Position numbers and translations under genes: made by a program. From Undaria pinnatifida (taxonomy: Eukaryota > Sar > Phaeophyceae > Laminariales > Alariaceae): a DNA stretch of 64,000 bases. Positions 1-12,176 of this stretch are shown one piece after another. The notes beneath the pieces were generated by a model. It was not told the origin of the DNA. It worked only from the letters and a program-made list of their open reading frames with translations, and did not search any database. The DNA lies in the NCBI GenBank assembly GCA_012845835.1, contig JABAKD010000026.1, positions 6,838,493-6,902,492 of the forward strand, in the 5' to 3' direction. Position 1 is the stretch's first letter, and every line of letters begins with the position of its first letter.

Positions 1-728
1 GTGTACAACTCCGGCAGATTGGTGGTATTCGTTCGTGTCCTGGGTAAGGGCGTGGAGGTGGCGTCCTTGAAGGAGTGTGAGGCGGCATATCTTCGGTTAC
101 CACCACACGTTGTTACCAAGATTTGGCAGAGGGGTCGTTATGGGTCTGAGGGACAGTGTTGCAAAACACATCTTAACACAACTAATTACTAAAGGCGCAC
201 TAGGGTGTACAACACCGGCAGAATGGTGGGATTTGTTCTAGTCCTGGGCAAAGGCGTGGAGAGGGCCTTCTTGAAGGAGTGTGAGGCGGCATTTCTTCGG
301 TTTCCACCACACGTTGTTACCAAGATTTGGCAGAGGGGTCGTTATGGGTCTGAGGGATAGTGTTGCAAAAAAGATCTTAACACAACTAATTATTAAAGGC
401 GCACTAGGGTGTACAACCCTAACCCTAACCCTAACCCTAACCCTAACCCTAACCTTAAGTATGCGTGTGAGGGATAGTGTTGCAAAAAAGATCTCAACAC
501 AACTAATTATTAAAGGCGCACTAGGGTGTAAATCACTGGCAGAATGATGGTATTTCTTCTTGTCCTGGGCGAAGGCATGAGTGGGGCGTTCTTGAAGGAG
601 TGTGAGGCGGCATATCTTCCGTTTCCACCACGAGTTGTTGACACGATTTGGCAGGGGTGTCGGTATGGGTGTGAGGGATATTGTTGCAAAAATGATCTTA
701 ACACAATAACAATTCAAGGCGCACTAGG
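1..728. repeat. 204-bp tandem repeat (subtelomere-like), four units
   Basis: Units start at 1, 205, 409 and 526, each opening with GTGTA and closing with GGCGCACTAGG. Units 1, 2 and 4 are 203-204 bp and differ by scattered substitutions. Unit 3 is only 117 bp because its first part is replaced by telomere-type repeats. Short open frames here are only by-products of the repeat. A tandem satellite carrying telomeric units is typical of subtelomeric DNA, but the window does not show a chromosome end, so the location is inference. Confidence 0.85.
417..458. repeat. interstitial telomeric block (CCCTAA)6 plus CCTTAA
   Basis: Six perfect CCCTAA units at 417-452 are followed by one variant, CCTTAA. 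They lie inside repeat unit 3. On the other strand this reads TTAGGG. The flanking satellite resumes at the equivalent of TATGGGTGTGAGGGATAG, so about 130 bp of the unit have been exchanged for about 42 bp of telomere-type sequence. Confidence 0.9.
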
Positions 729-959
729 GTGTAGAACCCAGTTACGGACGTGAAAACAGGTGCGGATTGATTTGGGCGATGTGTGTCGAGGCCCCGCTTT
801 GCTGGTTAGTCACGTCAGAGTTTCAGTGTTTTTTTTTCCTGCCCGTGGTTGTATCGCCGGACTTGCTGCCGTGCTAAGGATGTGAGTGCTCCCACCTTCC
901 GCACTTTGTTCGTATTGCCACGATGGAATGTGGAATTTGCTGCTTACTGTCGCTTACAG

Positions 960-2964
960 GTCGACGCGACGTTATGAATATCGTTCGTGCTCCTCGAGCA
1001 GGCGAACCCCTGCTGAACCCCCGAGTGCAGGCAGGCCTCAGAAACGTCATGCGACACGTCCGCGAAGGGTGTGTCAGCGACCTAGACCCCGGGCAGCTTG
1101 CTATGCACGTTGTCACCGGCCGCAGCGGAGATGGTCTGCTAACCTTCCGTTCTTTGAGAGGGACGAACGGCGTCGAGAACTACCACAAGAAGCTCAGGGA
1201 AGTAGTATCAAGCTCCCGTACTTCTCTGCGACTGGCGCATTTGGTCCTCCTGGCTTTCAACGCGGCCTGGAACATCCGGATGGCAGGTGAGACTACCAAA
1301 CAGAAATTGCACGCGCTCGATCGTCGCGGCCGTGTCGATGGCCATGTTGCGTATGGGTGACACCTGCAATACTACGGGGTATTGCAATTGAGCCCAACCC
1401 ATTTCCCCATTCTCGCAGGAACCTGGTATATTCCTCCGGCGTCTTTTTTCCGATGGGCTATCTTCACTTTCGCTGGCATGAAAAATGGCGCCGATACCGC
1501 CTTTCCACATCTTTACTCGCGGCTCGCCACCTCGGCTTAGATCCGGAGTTGAGAGGATTCTGGAGTCACTGGATCATCGAAGACCTGCAGGAACTGACGG
1601 AGGGCTGGTGGGAAAACAGCCTCTACTCTGGGTGGGTGTCGACGAAGGAGTTCGAAGATACGGGCGAGCAGACGGGGTTCATGGCTTCAACCATTCCCGA
1701 GACAGGGAACCAGGAAGACGATGCGTCATCCTGGGACTTGTCTGACGACGAAGACGAAGATGCCACGGAACGCGAGAACATCCTCAAGAACGCGGTTTGG
1801 GGGGTGACAAAATCCGCCAGGTATTTGTGGTTGCATCTGTGGCAGCATCAGAAGAGAATAGTACGTTGTGTACTGCTTTGTCAACGAAATGACGGAGACT
1901 TGACCCGTGAATTTATCAGCCAACACTGAGTATTTCACATACGCATCCCATTTTTTTCTATTAACACTGAGTATTTCACACACGCATCCCATTGTTTTAT
2001 ATTTCTCCTTCAACCCAGGGATCTTTCGCTGATGCAGGGGGGGAGCTACGGTGAGCGCCCCACGACTCCGGTCGATAATCCCGTAGAGGCTGCCAAGTTC
2101 AAGAGGGATCTTCTCCGCTTCGCTTTCGACAGCGCAGGGGGAGCCACACGGATTGACTGGGACGCCTTCGCTGCCAGCTGGAACAGTGACGTCGAGCAGA
2201 TTGAAGATAACTTGCGGAAACAGGTGCTCGTCGACAATACTGAGGAAGAGGAAGGGGAAGACCACGGTGCCCTCGCCAACGTGTCACCCAGGACGCCCGG
2301 ACGGCAGTATTCAAACAGCATCAACAGGAAAACTGCCCAGTACTTGTCGCATTTCTGGGTGCAGTCCAAGAAGTCCACCAACGCGAGACTGACGATGGAA
2401 CCTCATCAGCAGCGGATGAGCCAGCTACAACAAGAGCAGCGGGTGGTTTGTCGGGAAGGACGCCCTGGGACGCTGGCAGACTGTGCCGTGACGGGTTTCA
2501 CGCACGAGGGGCGGGCGGTTGGGTTTCCCTTCGTAGGCCCGACCTCGGATGTGGCTCGACCAACGCCTCCACCTCCTCCGATGGACCAGGGAGGGCCAGC
2601 GGCGGTCCGCCTCGCAGCGGCGGCGAGGCAGGCTGCTCTGGCGGGTGGGGGTGGAGGCGCGGGAGACGTTGCAGGTGCTGGCGAATACATCGCAGGGACC
2701 CATGCACCAGTCGACAACTCCGGGGCTGGCGGGGGGGGGGGGTCTTCAGTCGGCGGTCATGGAGAGGGAGGGAGGGCCACCACCGCTGGCGACAGCGGCG
2801 TCGGTAAGCGCAAGAGGTCTGTTCACGTCAGGCCAGTGAGTGCCACAAGCACTTACGATGCGACTCCAATTGCCCCCAGGCCAGGGAGCACTTCTCAGCA
2901 CCACCAAGCTATGCACAACCCGGGCGTGAAGCCGGTACAACCTAAGAGGGCACCGAAGACGTGA
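960..2964 (+). CDS. spliced gene of a transposon-associated RGTN...YH family, 5' truncated
   Basis: Three exons fit together in phase: 960-1286, 1541-1860 and 2038-2964, with GT-AG introns of 254 and 177 bp. The first intron splits a codon after its first base and the second is phase 0. The 960 boundary is a candidate acceptor (CTTACAG), so earlier exons are expected, but the DNA upstream is satellite and the amino end seems lost. Exon 1 holds RGTNGVENYHKKLR followed by a LAFNAAWNIR segment. Exon 2 has FWSHWIIEDLQELT, WVSTKEFEDTG and an acidic run. Exon 3 has IDWDAFAASWN and then a Gly/Ala/Pro-rich tail. I recall this motif order from long uncharacterised proteins, often repeated in genomes of algae, fungi and molluscs and linked with DDE-type transposons; the enzyme activity is not established. 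The joined frame has no stop up to TGA at 2962-2964. Confidence 0.55.
1922..2003. repeat. 41-bp tandem duplication inside an intron
   Basis: Two adjacent 41-bp copies (1922-1962 and 1963-2003) begin AACACTGAGTATTTCACA and differ at a few positions. They lie in the 177-bp second intron of the RGTN-family gene, just before its polypyrimidine tract. Confidence 0.8.
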
Positions 2965-3087
2965 CAGACTTGCGGGCACCTTATTTCATGCGGGCGATAC
3001 AAGCAATTCCACGGCGGGGGGGGCTTCGGGGGAGGGGCTTGGACGTGTGGCGTTGAGGCGGGAGATCATCGACCCGCAGACTACCCA

Positions 3088-3454
3088 GGGCGGAAGCAAA
3101 AACGGTTCAACGGTCCCTGCACGTGTGCTGATTGCGCATGCTAATATTGTCGTGTAGGATTTCAGGCGTTTGAAAGCCTGGGTTGCATGCGTGAAACTCT
3201 ACGGTGTGTGCAGTGTGCGTTGCCTGCTTCGAGGTAGTGTAGTTGCGCGGATATTTTCAGATTGGAACGTAATGGTTGAGAAGAGGTTGTTAAGTCACCT
3301 TTCATGCTTTATGTCTTTGTGTTGTACTTCGCGAAGTGTAGCAGGTACGAACATGCTGTTTCGGAAGTACACGCGACGCTTCCGTTGAAGCCATCACCGC
3401 CCGCCGCCCACAATTCCCCGCAACAAACAAAGGTACACACCAGCTACCTGCTAC
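3088..3454 (+). repeat. dispersed repeat, copy 1 (second copy at 14164-14516)
   Basis: From GGCGGAAGCA to CAGCTACCTGCTAC this stretch matches 14164-14516 in the same orientation, with roughly nine in ten bases shared by eye plus a small indel near 3290. No conserved open frame runs through both copies. The pair lies either side of the 9.3-kb Harbinger-type element. Confidence 0.85.
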
Positions 3455-4582
3455 AATATTGTTACTGCTGTAGAGAGACAAAACAACACGCAGGTCCCGA
3501 CCGACCCGATATCCAAAAGAGGACTACAGGAGCTCGCTGGCCTACTACATGTGCTACTTCTAATGCGGTATATACTCCAAAGATCCACAGATCCTGTCTA
3601 CGTTGATGAGAGCGGACAGCAGCCAGCCGTTTTTTTTTTTTGACTGCTGCAGGCCGCCGTGTGTCTTGTAGACGCCACAGAGTTCATCAAGCAACGCTTA
3701 GCATCTCGGATGTTTGCTGTGTGGACTGTTTCTCGGGAAGGGTTTGTACGTTCTAGTGCTTTCTCCCTTCCTGTATCGGCATATCTGTGCATGCGACAGG
3801 TTGCGGCAGCGCCGCGGGGGCTCTCCTCTCTCTTTCTTTGATCTTTTTTTTTCGTCCCCTCCTTTTTTTCCCATTTTTTACCGCCTCCGGCGGCCATGTA
3901 AACTCCCAAAATTTCTGTCCCACCCTACAAAAAAATTGCCGCAACCTCCTGATCTCCGATGGCAAATTTTTGGTACTACTGCTGTAAGGTGGGGGCACCT
4001 TCCCCCGGAACCATATGGAGACTGACGCTGGGCCGATGCGGTAAGAGAAGCTAACGTGTACTGCCGTAGGACTACTACTGCTGTAGGACCAGACACAGGG
4101 GTAGAGACGACTTCGTAGCGTAGCGTAGAAGACTACTACGAGGGACATACTGGTAGGCAATCATAGCAGTCATCGTTCAGGAACATACTGCTTGTAGTTG
4201 AGTGTTAGAGTTGAGTGATTGAGTGCGGACGTAAGGAGATATTTGGGGAGCTACTCGAGCCCCACTGCCCCATTACCTGAGTGAGTGCAAAGCATATTAA
4301 AAATGCTAGCAATAGCTGACAGAGGCTAGATAATCCTATCAATCATCGTACGGGAACATATAGTAGTAGATCAGCCCGAGCAGACGGACGTATATAGTGG
4401 GGAGCGACACGAGCCCCACCACTTCAGTGCTTGGTTTCCGCCTTGTTCCCCACCAGGCTGAGGCTAATAATTTTCCACTTCATCTCCTTGAACCGGACCA
4501 CTGCTTACGTCTTTCCGAAGCAACTAAACATCTGAAGGCATCCCCATCAGTCTCAAGGGCGAAGGAGAATACCAAAGGTCTC
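3455..4582. other. no gene seen; T/C-rich stretch and a diverged ~190-bp duplication
   Basis: Apart from homopolymer T tracts (3630, 3845-3880) I see no supported gene. Positions about 4160-4270 and 4335-4430 are diverged direct repeats. Both contain CATCGT.C.GGAACATA and later an imperfect inverted repeat GGGGAGC...GAGCCCC. Confidence 0.5.
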
Positions 4583-4647
4583 TTAGGGCCGTTCTTATCG
4601 GAGAGCTTTTTTTGTCCTAATTTTCCTAATTTTCCTAATTTTCCTAA

Positions 4648-5459
4648 GGGCCCGAATTAACGAGGAACTTGCAAAATCGAATTTCGATTTTTTTTTTTTA
4701 ATTTCATGAAAAATCCACGAAAAATTCAACTTTGGTTCTTATCAAGGAACGGCGCAGTGCGTTCTAGGAAATAAAAAAATTCTAAAAACGCAAAAGGGTC
4801 AACGAACACCCGTGGGCAACGACCGAGGCGAGCGATGGCTCGCGTCCTCCCCGGAGCGCCGCGGCTAGCCGCAGATTCTTTTGGCCGGCAGCGGCTTGGA
4901 GGCTATGGCTCTAGGTGTCTCTTGGATGGGCTGGCGCCACCCCGCCGCCCGACACGGGCAGCAGCGACGGGGATATAGCTGTCGAACTTCTGAGCGAAGT
5001 CATCATGTGGTAGTTGGTCGTGTAACTTTCGAGGTGCAGGGGGACGAAAAACTGGGTTTGCGGCGGTCTCGGTTGTTTTCGAAGCGTCGCAGGCGGTCTA
5101 GGCTGTGCTAAGGACCTTCGGAGGCCGCGCTGCGGCTGCTCCGGTGGTCCTACCTCTCGCAACGTTGGCTGCTCGCCTCTCAATCAGCCGACGACATGGC
5201 ACCAATTCGCGTGGCCGGCTTCGGTTACACAGAACAAGCCATGTCTAGGTGGACAAACTCCCTAAATTCAATTTCGATTTTCGACAAAATTCGACCGAGA
5301 AAGTCTTTTTTCACTTCTTTGTTGAATTTGATTTTTCGTAATAATTCTGAGAATGCCTGCTTGGTGATTCATTTCTTGACCAATCAGATGCAAATTAAAT
5401 TAAATTCTATAAAAAAAAATCGAAATTCGATTTTGCAAGTTCCTCGTTAATACGGGCCC
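4648..5459. mobile_element. 812-bp non-autonomous PIF/Harbinger-like MITE
   Basis: Inverted ends of about 57 bp begin GGGCCCG.ATTAACGAGG and include AACTTGCAAAATCGAATTTC followed by a T tract. TAA flanks both ends (4645-4647 and 5460-5462), which is the typical 3-bp target duplication. It sits in a TTTTCCTAA microsatellite that continues on both sides. There is no transposase, and the interior open frames are short and unremarkable. It is nested in the larger element at 4586-13866 and has related but different termini. Confidence 0.85.
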
Positions 5460-6514
5460 TAATTTTCCTAATTTTCCATATTTTGTCTCAAAATACGGAG
5501 GCGTTATGTCATAATTTAGGAAATTCTTCAGGCCCAATTTTTAACATAGGGTGGTTGTAGAGTAAATCGAGAGTGTATAACGCCTTCCAGGTCCGATAGG
5601 AACAATGCCTGCAATGTAATTGGAAACCTTTTTTGTCATCACTATGTAAGTATGCCCACCACGAATTTCTGGGAAAATTCTTGGCGGAAATTTCCGGCAA
5701 CATTCTTGCATAACTGCTGTGACAGCAGAAATCAATGCGCCTTCTTCGTAGATCGAGGTGTTGTGTCCTAAAAACTGGGGGACAGACGGCATTCATTCGT
5801 CTTGTGTATGAGCAGTCCTCGAGATGCATTTTGGAGTAGTGCCACCGTGTGCGCACGCACGTGCGCGCACCCTCACAGAACTTCACCCGTGCTGCTGTCC
5901 GGCAGCCTTTCACACGTGGTTGCCATCTGCCGCTAGGACGCGGCTACGCACGATTGTAACACGGGAAACGCGAGACACATACATGATGATGAGTAAAACA
6001 AGGGCGGGCGTGTGGCGACACACACAACCAAAGACAAGAGCACGGATGTGTATGGCGAAAAACGCGAAGAAGACACAGCAGCTGCAGCTGCTGTGGTAGT
6101 AGTAGCCCACCACAGCACAGCCGAGAGAGGGCCCTCCCGGCCTAGCTATGGTGGCGCAGCCGCATCTAGATTCTACCTCGTGTCCGTGCCCTACAGGGCT
6201 GGGTGGTGATCGATGTAGAGCGTTCGGAGGGGGAGGTGATATCGTTGTGTGGGACGGGTGAGGTGTGGGGGGCAATCAATGAAAACTGGCTTGCTGCTTG
6301 CAGGATACAGGATCAACTTCAACCAAAAAGCCCCCCTCGCAAGATTTATAACCCCCTGTCTTGCGGTTTGGGATCGTTCGAGTTTAATTGGAAAAGTTAA
6401 TCACAAATTAGGAAATCCTGTCGTCGATTTCCTAATTTCGAAGGCAGTGCTCCCACATGAGCCACGCTGGGACCATCGGGTAGCCTCAAACGTTGACCAC
6501 TGTGGCCCAACATT

Positions 6515-8986
6515 ATGGCCGACGGAAGGAAGCGGCCTGGGCCTCCAGAGGATTCATCCTTGACTCGGACGAAGCAACGATCCATGAGCCTTCCCAACCT
6601 TCAAAACACGAGGCGCAGGAACCAAAGGCTATCGCTGGTGTCCTCGTCGTGTTCGGCATGCTCCTGACAGCAGGAGCTACACTCTATGCTCCCAAGACAC
6701 GGACGCCTATCTACGAGCCGCACGGTATGACATGGCCAGAGTTCAGAGAGGATCTACGTCGGCGCAAGGCTTTCCGCAGGACTGTTCGAATGTCTGAGGC
6801 GAGCTTCGTGAAGCTTCGTCCAGCTATCCAAAAGAACGAGCGCTTTGAAAGTGAGTATCATGTGATGTACCCTGGTACCTGGTATACGAGTACCTAGTTT
6901 GTCTTCGCATCCCAAGGCTGTACCCTCTGCAGCCCAGATGCGTTGTAAGGCTCAGCACTCGCTTGGAGCATCTCCCATCTACCATACCCTCTGTATATGA
7001 TAGCTTGTATGCCCGGTACGTTGCACGGCAACTCGTGCTGCTGCAAGGCGGTATGTACTCATGATCTAAAAACCACCTGTACATACCCAAGTAATAAAAC
7101 ATCAGCTGTGAGATGATCTTCCACAAAATCCCGGCCATAGAACACATGGTACGACTACGAGTACGTGCTACCTTCGAGTACGTGATACCGGCACCAGGTA
7201 CCTGGTGTACGAGTACGTAGTTTGTCTTCGCATCCCAAGGCTGTACCCTCTGCAGCCCAGATGCATTGTAAGGCTCAGCTCTCGTTTGGAGCATCTGCCA
7301 TCTACCATCCCATCTGTACATGACAGTTTGTATGCCCGGTACGTTGCACGGCAACTCGTGCTGCTGCAAGGCGGTGTGTACTCATGAACAAAAAACCACC
7401 TGTACAGAGTCTATACAAAGCAATAAAACATCAGCTGTGAGATAGATCTTCCACAAAATCCTGGCACATGGAACGACTACGAGTACATGCTACCTACGAG
7501 TACGTGATACCGGCACCAGGTACCCGGTGTATGAGTACGTGGGTGAATCTTTCGTGGTTTACGGAGGGAGCTATGTGTCAGGGTTATGACAGCTGTTCGT
7601 ACATACAGTAGCACTGCAACAGCAGTAGTCGCGTTAGGCAATGCAACGGTAGTGCATTGCGGCAAGCAGAAGTGCGTTGCGGCAGGCACAGCAACGGGAT
7701 GAGCAATGCTGCTGTACCGGATGGGTTGGAGCTCGGTCGAGGTGGACACCAACATTCTATCGTTTTTGCTCTTACCCAGGACTGCGTTGCACGAAGCATG
7801 GAGCTATCTAGGTGGAAATCCGGCTGGCGATAGGCCTGCGAATGCTGGCGGCGGGTTCCTACCTGGATATCGCACCGAGGTTTGGCATTTCACCGTCCAC
7901 GGTTTTCACCATCATGGGAAAGGTCGTCGACGCGATCAACAACACCCGTGAAGTCGGCCAGTTCTGTCTTTCCGCGGACAGACGAAAAGTGCCGATTTTT
8001 TGCCGCGGGATTCGAGGTGAGGGTACGTGTACTATTGATATATCAGCAACCTGTCACAGCAGCAGTAGTCTATGGCGTGGTTATGCAAGCTGTACGTAAG
8101 ATATTGAATTCTATAGAGATGGTTTCCGAAGGCAGGCCTGCTCATTTCTTCGTGAGGAACCTTGGTTCTGGCGTCCTGATGTGACCCCCTCTGAAGTACG
8201 CCTCCCCGGCCCTGTTCTTGTTCGTCCATATGTCAGGCCAAGAGCACCAACGGAATCTTCGATCATGTTGTGTCTGCCACAGATGATCTGTTGATCGAGA
8301 TGAAAGCGCCACCTGCAAAGAGCACCTCCCACACCGTATCGTACTTCTCAGGCAGCAAGACGGGATTCGGCTTTAACGTACATGCGACGTGCGATGCCAA
8401 CTATCGCTTCTGCAGCGTCTCGATCATCGCTCCGGGGGCTGCCAACGATTGGTCGGCGTGGACCCCATCTTCTGTGGCAAAGACAACTATGCGCCTTCCA
8501 GACGGGTACCACATCACCGAGTGTGCGGCGTACCCAATCAGCGGCAAGTTGCTCACGCCGTACCCCGGGAAAAGCTTGCCATAGGACCAGGACACCTTCA
8601 ACTTCTACCTGAGCCACCTGCGGGTGAAGATCGAACAGTCGTTCGGCATCCTCGTGTCAACGTGGGGCATTCTGTGGAGGCCCCTCAGTGTAGGGCTCGC
8701 AGGCCGGACTGACCTGATCGTCGCCCTCTTCCACCTGTAAAACTTCTGCCGACATGAGCAAACCAAAGTGGTCGCGTCGGAAGAAGACTACAAGACAGAA
8801 AAGGGGCGAATCCTACTGGCGACGGACGGGGTTCTGCCGCCTGCGTGCAAGAGTGCGGTCCAACAGGCAGGCCCAGCCGCCAAACCCACGCGAAGCGGCG
8901 AAACTCCCACGCGAGCGGCCACCACTTCGCTCTTAGCCTACAACAGACAGTTTCGCCCGAAGGAGAATATTATCAGGAACGCCTAG
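6515..8986 (+). pseudogene. PIF/Harbinger transposase (DDE superfamily), decayed
   Basis: Exon 1 (to 6850) carries MTWPEFREDLRRRKAFRR and a helix-like segment. A 929-bp intron (6851-7779) leads to exon 2 (7780-8016) with LAIGLRMLAAGSYLDIAPRF. A 220-bp intron (8017-8236) leads to exon 3 (8237-8986), the DDE nuclease core: NGIFDHVVSATDD, then YFSGSKTGFGFNVHATCDA, then the FNFYLSHLRVKIEQSFGIL glutamate region. Both introns are GT-AG and in phase. Damage: TAG at 7809-7811, a frameshift near 7965, TAG at 8582-8584 and TAA at 8738-8740. The second catalytic aspartate, expected in a GDAAY-like motif, is replaced (ECAAY). An ATG at 6515 opens an arginine-rich amino end in another frame, so exon 1 is also shifted. 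An intact copy would cut and paste elements with TWA target sites. Confidence 0.85.
6872..7519. repeat. 323-bp tandem duplication within a transposase intron
   Basis: Two copies with a 323-bp period (GTCTTCGCATCCCAAGGCTG at 6901 and at 7224) differ by few substitutions. A third start is present at about 7515. Each copy opens with GGTACC/CTGGT palindromic sequence. They fill most of the first transposase intron. Confidence 0.85.
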
Positions 8987-9351
8987 ATTACTACGCGTTG
9001 TATAATGCGTAGGTAGAGAGTTTGTCGGCATCCGAGCGTTGTACGGCGGGGGCGATTGTGCGGTACAAGGAGGATGGGAATGGCGTGTGGAGGATGGGAG
9101 GTGGGCCGGAGTATAAGCTATTGGAGATGGACGTGATGGTCGTCAACGGGTGAGCGTTGGGCCAGAAAAAGGACGAGTGTCAACCGTGGTGAAGAACGTC
9201 TGATGGCATGGCCTTTTCAATACTGAGGCGGAGGGGGGGGGTGGTTGGTTGTTGGATTCGACACGTGCATCTGACGGCGTGGTTTTTCCAATTCCAGGTG
9301 GTGAGTTCGAAGACAGCTGCCTATACCCCCCCCCCCCCTCCCCCAGTTATT

Positions 9352-12171
9352 ATTGTTTGTCGAGCGTCAGAAACAAAAGCCCCCCGCCCCCTATCTTGGT
9401 TTGTATATTATCGTGTAAATAATGGTGTGTTTTATCGTGAGAGCACCCCGGTGCAGCCGGCCACGGTTTTATTATTTTTAAATAGGAGTGCAGGGTGTTG
9501 GCCGTCGAGCATCAGAAACGAACCCCCCCCCCTTCTCTATTTTTCAAATCCTGCCTGACGAAGCAGTGAAGGGTGTAAGTTTGGGGTTTGTCGTGAGAGT
9601 ACCACGGTGTAGATTGCCCCCTTCTTTTTTGTTTGAATAGGGGTGCAGGGAGTTATTTGTCCATCGTCCGTAACGAACCCATCCCCCGCTCTCGTTTTTT
9701 CCCTCCCAGTCTGGTGGAGCAGGGGAGGGTGTAATTTTGTGGCTTATCGTGAGAGTACCACGGTGCAGCTGGCACCCGTTTCTTTTTTATAGGAGTTCAG
9801 GGTATTGGTTTTGGGTCCCCCCCCCCCCCCCGCCGCCGTTTTTTTCCTCCCAGTCCGGTCAAGCGGTGGAGGGTGTAATTTTGTGGTCTATCGTGAGAGT
9901 ACCACGGTGCAGCTGGCCCCCGTTTTTTTTTGTTTTGAAGAGGAGTCCAGGGTATTGGTCGTCGATCGTCGGAAACAAAGCCCACCCCTCTCGTTTTTTC
10001 CTCCCTGTCTGGTCAAGCAGTAGGGGGTGTAATTTTGTGCTTTATCGGGATAGTAGCACGGTGCAGCTGGCGCCCCCCTTTTTTTTTAAGAGGAGTCCAG
10101 GGTATTGGTTGTCGATCCCCGTCCCCCCCCACCCCGTTTTGTTCCTCCCAGTCTGGTCAAGCATGGCAGGGTGTATTTTTGCGGTTTATCGTGATAGTAC
10201 CACGGTGCAGCTGACGCCCCGCCATCCTTTTTTTTAGTAGGAGTCCAGGGTATTGGTTGTCGATCCCCCCCCCTCCTCCCATTTTTTTCCCCAATCTGGT
10301 TAAGCAGTGGAGGGTGTAATTTTGTGGTTTATCGTGAGAGTACGCCGGTGCAGCTGCCTTCCCCTTTTTGTATATATAGCAATTCAAGGTATTGGTTGTC
10401 GATCGTCCGAAACGAAGCCCCCCCTTCCATTTTTTTCTTTTCAGTCAGATGAAGCAGTGGAGGGTGTAAGTTTTTTTTTTTTCGTGAGAGTACCCTGGTG
10501 CAGCTGGCCCGGTTTTTTTTCAATAAGAGTGCGAGGTTTTGTTTGTCCATCGTCAGAAACGTAGCCCCCCCTCCCCTACCATTTCCCTCCGCGGGTCCAT
10601 GGTCATACGACTTCGACCATGCACGATTTCAACCCCCGCCGCGCCCCCCCCCCCCTCCCTGCCCCTTTCGGTTTCCTCCCAGCCTCATAAACGAATGGAG
10701 TGTGTAATGTTACCTTTTGTCGCTGAAGGACCCCGGTAAAGCTGCCTCCTTGATTTTTTATAGGAGTGCCTGCGATTATCGAGCGTACGAATAGAAAGTG
10801 CTCTTTCCCCCAATATGGATGCGCCAGCAGTTTTTTTATACTATGATATATCGAGGGTACATATTCGTTTCTTGTAAGAAAGAGGACGCCGGAGAACCTT
10901 CCGCCTACTCCTTGTTTTCCGTTATTCGTTTGCAACAGAGCAGTAGGTTGCCGAGCTTTTACCTGTAAGTACCCCTTTACCCGCGTTTTGTGCTACTCGG
11001 TTTTTGATGGAGAGCATGGTGTCGGATGCTTGCATAAGTATATTAAGCACGTGAAAATGAATACGAGGGGTACTGATGGCGTCACTGGACCTGTTAAAAT
11101 CTGCGTTTCACAGGATGTGTTTGCGATACGACGACGCATAGTAGTTACTGGAGATCGTAATAAACATACTTCCGCGCCACGACGACCCAATCAACGACTT
11201 CAATAGGATTATGAGGGCTCCTGCATCGGATTCAGCCACGATATCTTCTGATTGAAACCCACACGTGTCCCAAGCTGAAATGCATACGTTCCCGAGGGAA
11301 AAAAATATGATACTTGAGGGGCTTATTAGCCGATATATTACTGTGGTTTGATGGGACAACAAACCAAGAGATGGAGTACTCTCGCTTGCCAATATCGAAT
11401 ACCCAGTATGCTCTATCAACCTGCACGTAAAAAATAAACACGTAGTGAGCTGGGGCCAGCTACAACGGGGTACTCTCACAACGAAACTCAAAATTACACC
11501 CGCCACTGCTCAAGGAGACTGCGAGGAAAACAACCAGGGGCGAGGGGGGATGGGCTTCTGTTTTGACGCTCGGCAACAAAATAATCTTTACACCTACAAA
11601 AAAAAACAGGGGCCAGCTGCACCGTGGTATGCGCAAGACAAATCTCAAACTTGCACCCTCCACTGCTTGACCAGACTGGGCGGAAAAAAAAACGGGGGGG
11701 GGGGGGGGGGGGACGACGACAACTAATACCCTGGACTCCTACTAAAAAAAAGGATGGCGGGGCGCCAGCTGCACCGTGGTACCATCACGATAAAGCGCAA
11801 AAATACACCCTCCACTGCTTGGCCAGACTGGGAGGAACAAAACGGGGTGGGGGGGGGGGGGAATCGACAATCAATCCCCTGGACTCCTTTTTAAACAAAC
11901 CAAAACGGGGCCCAGCTGCACAAGAGTACTCTCACGATAAACCACAAAATTACACCCTCCACTGTTTGACCAGACTGGGAGGAACAAAACCGGGTGTTGG
12001 GGGGGGGGGGGATCGACAACCAATACCCTGGACTCCTATGAAATATAAACGGGTGCCAGCTGCACCGTGGTACTCTCACGATAAGCCACAAAGTTTCACC
12101 CTCCACTGCTCCACCAGACTCGGAGGAAAAAAAAAGGGGGGAAGGGGGGGGGGTGGGAATCGACAACCAAT
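9352..12171. mobile_element. foldback-like element with G/C-tract tandem-repeat arms
   Basis: The left arm (about 9352-10780) has roughly nine direct units of 142-157 bp. Each has GTGAGAGTACCACGGTGCAG, a T tract, GAGTCCAGGGTATTGGT, then a run of C. GTGAGAG-type anchors lie at 9436, 9593, 9748, 9893, 10047, 10191, 10333 and 10484. The right arm (about 11440-12171) has five units of the same repeat in reverse complement, so C tracts become G tracts. The 660-bp centre has no recognised gene. Both outer ends start ATTG.TTGTCGA. Inverted arms made of internal tandem repeats are the hallmark of foldback transposons. No target duplication was found. Confidence 0.65.
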
Positions 12172-12176
12172 GATTC

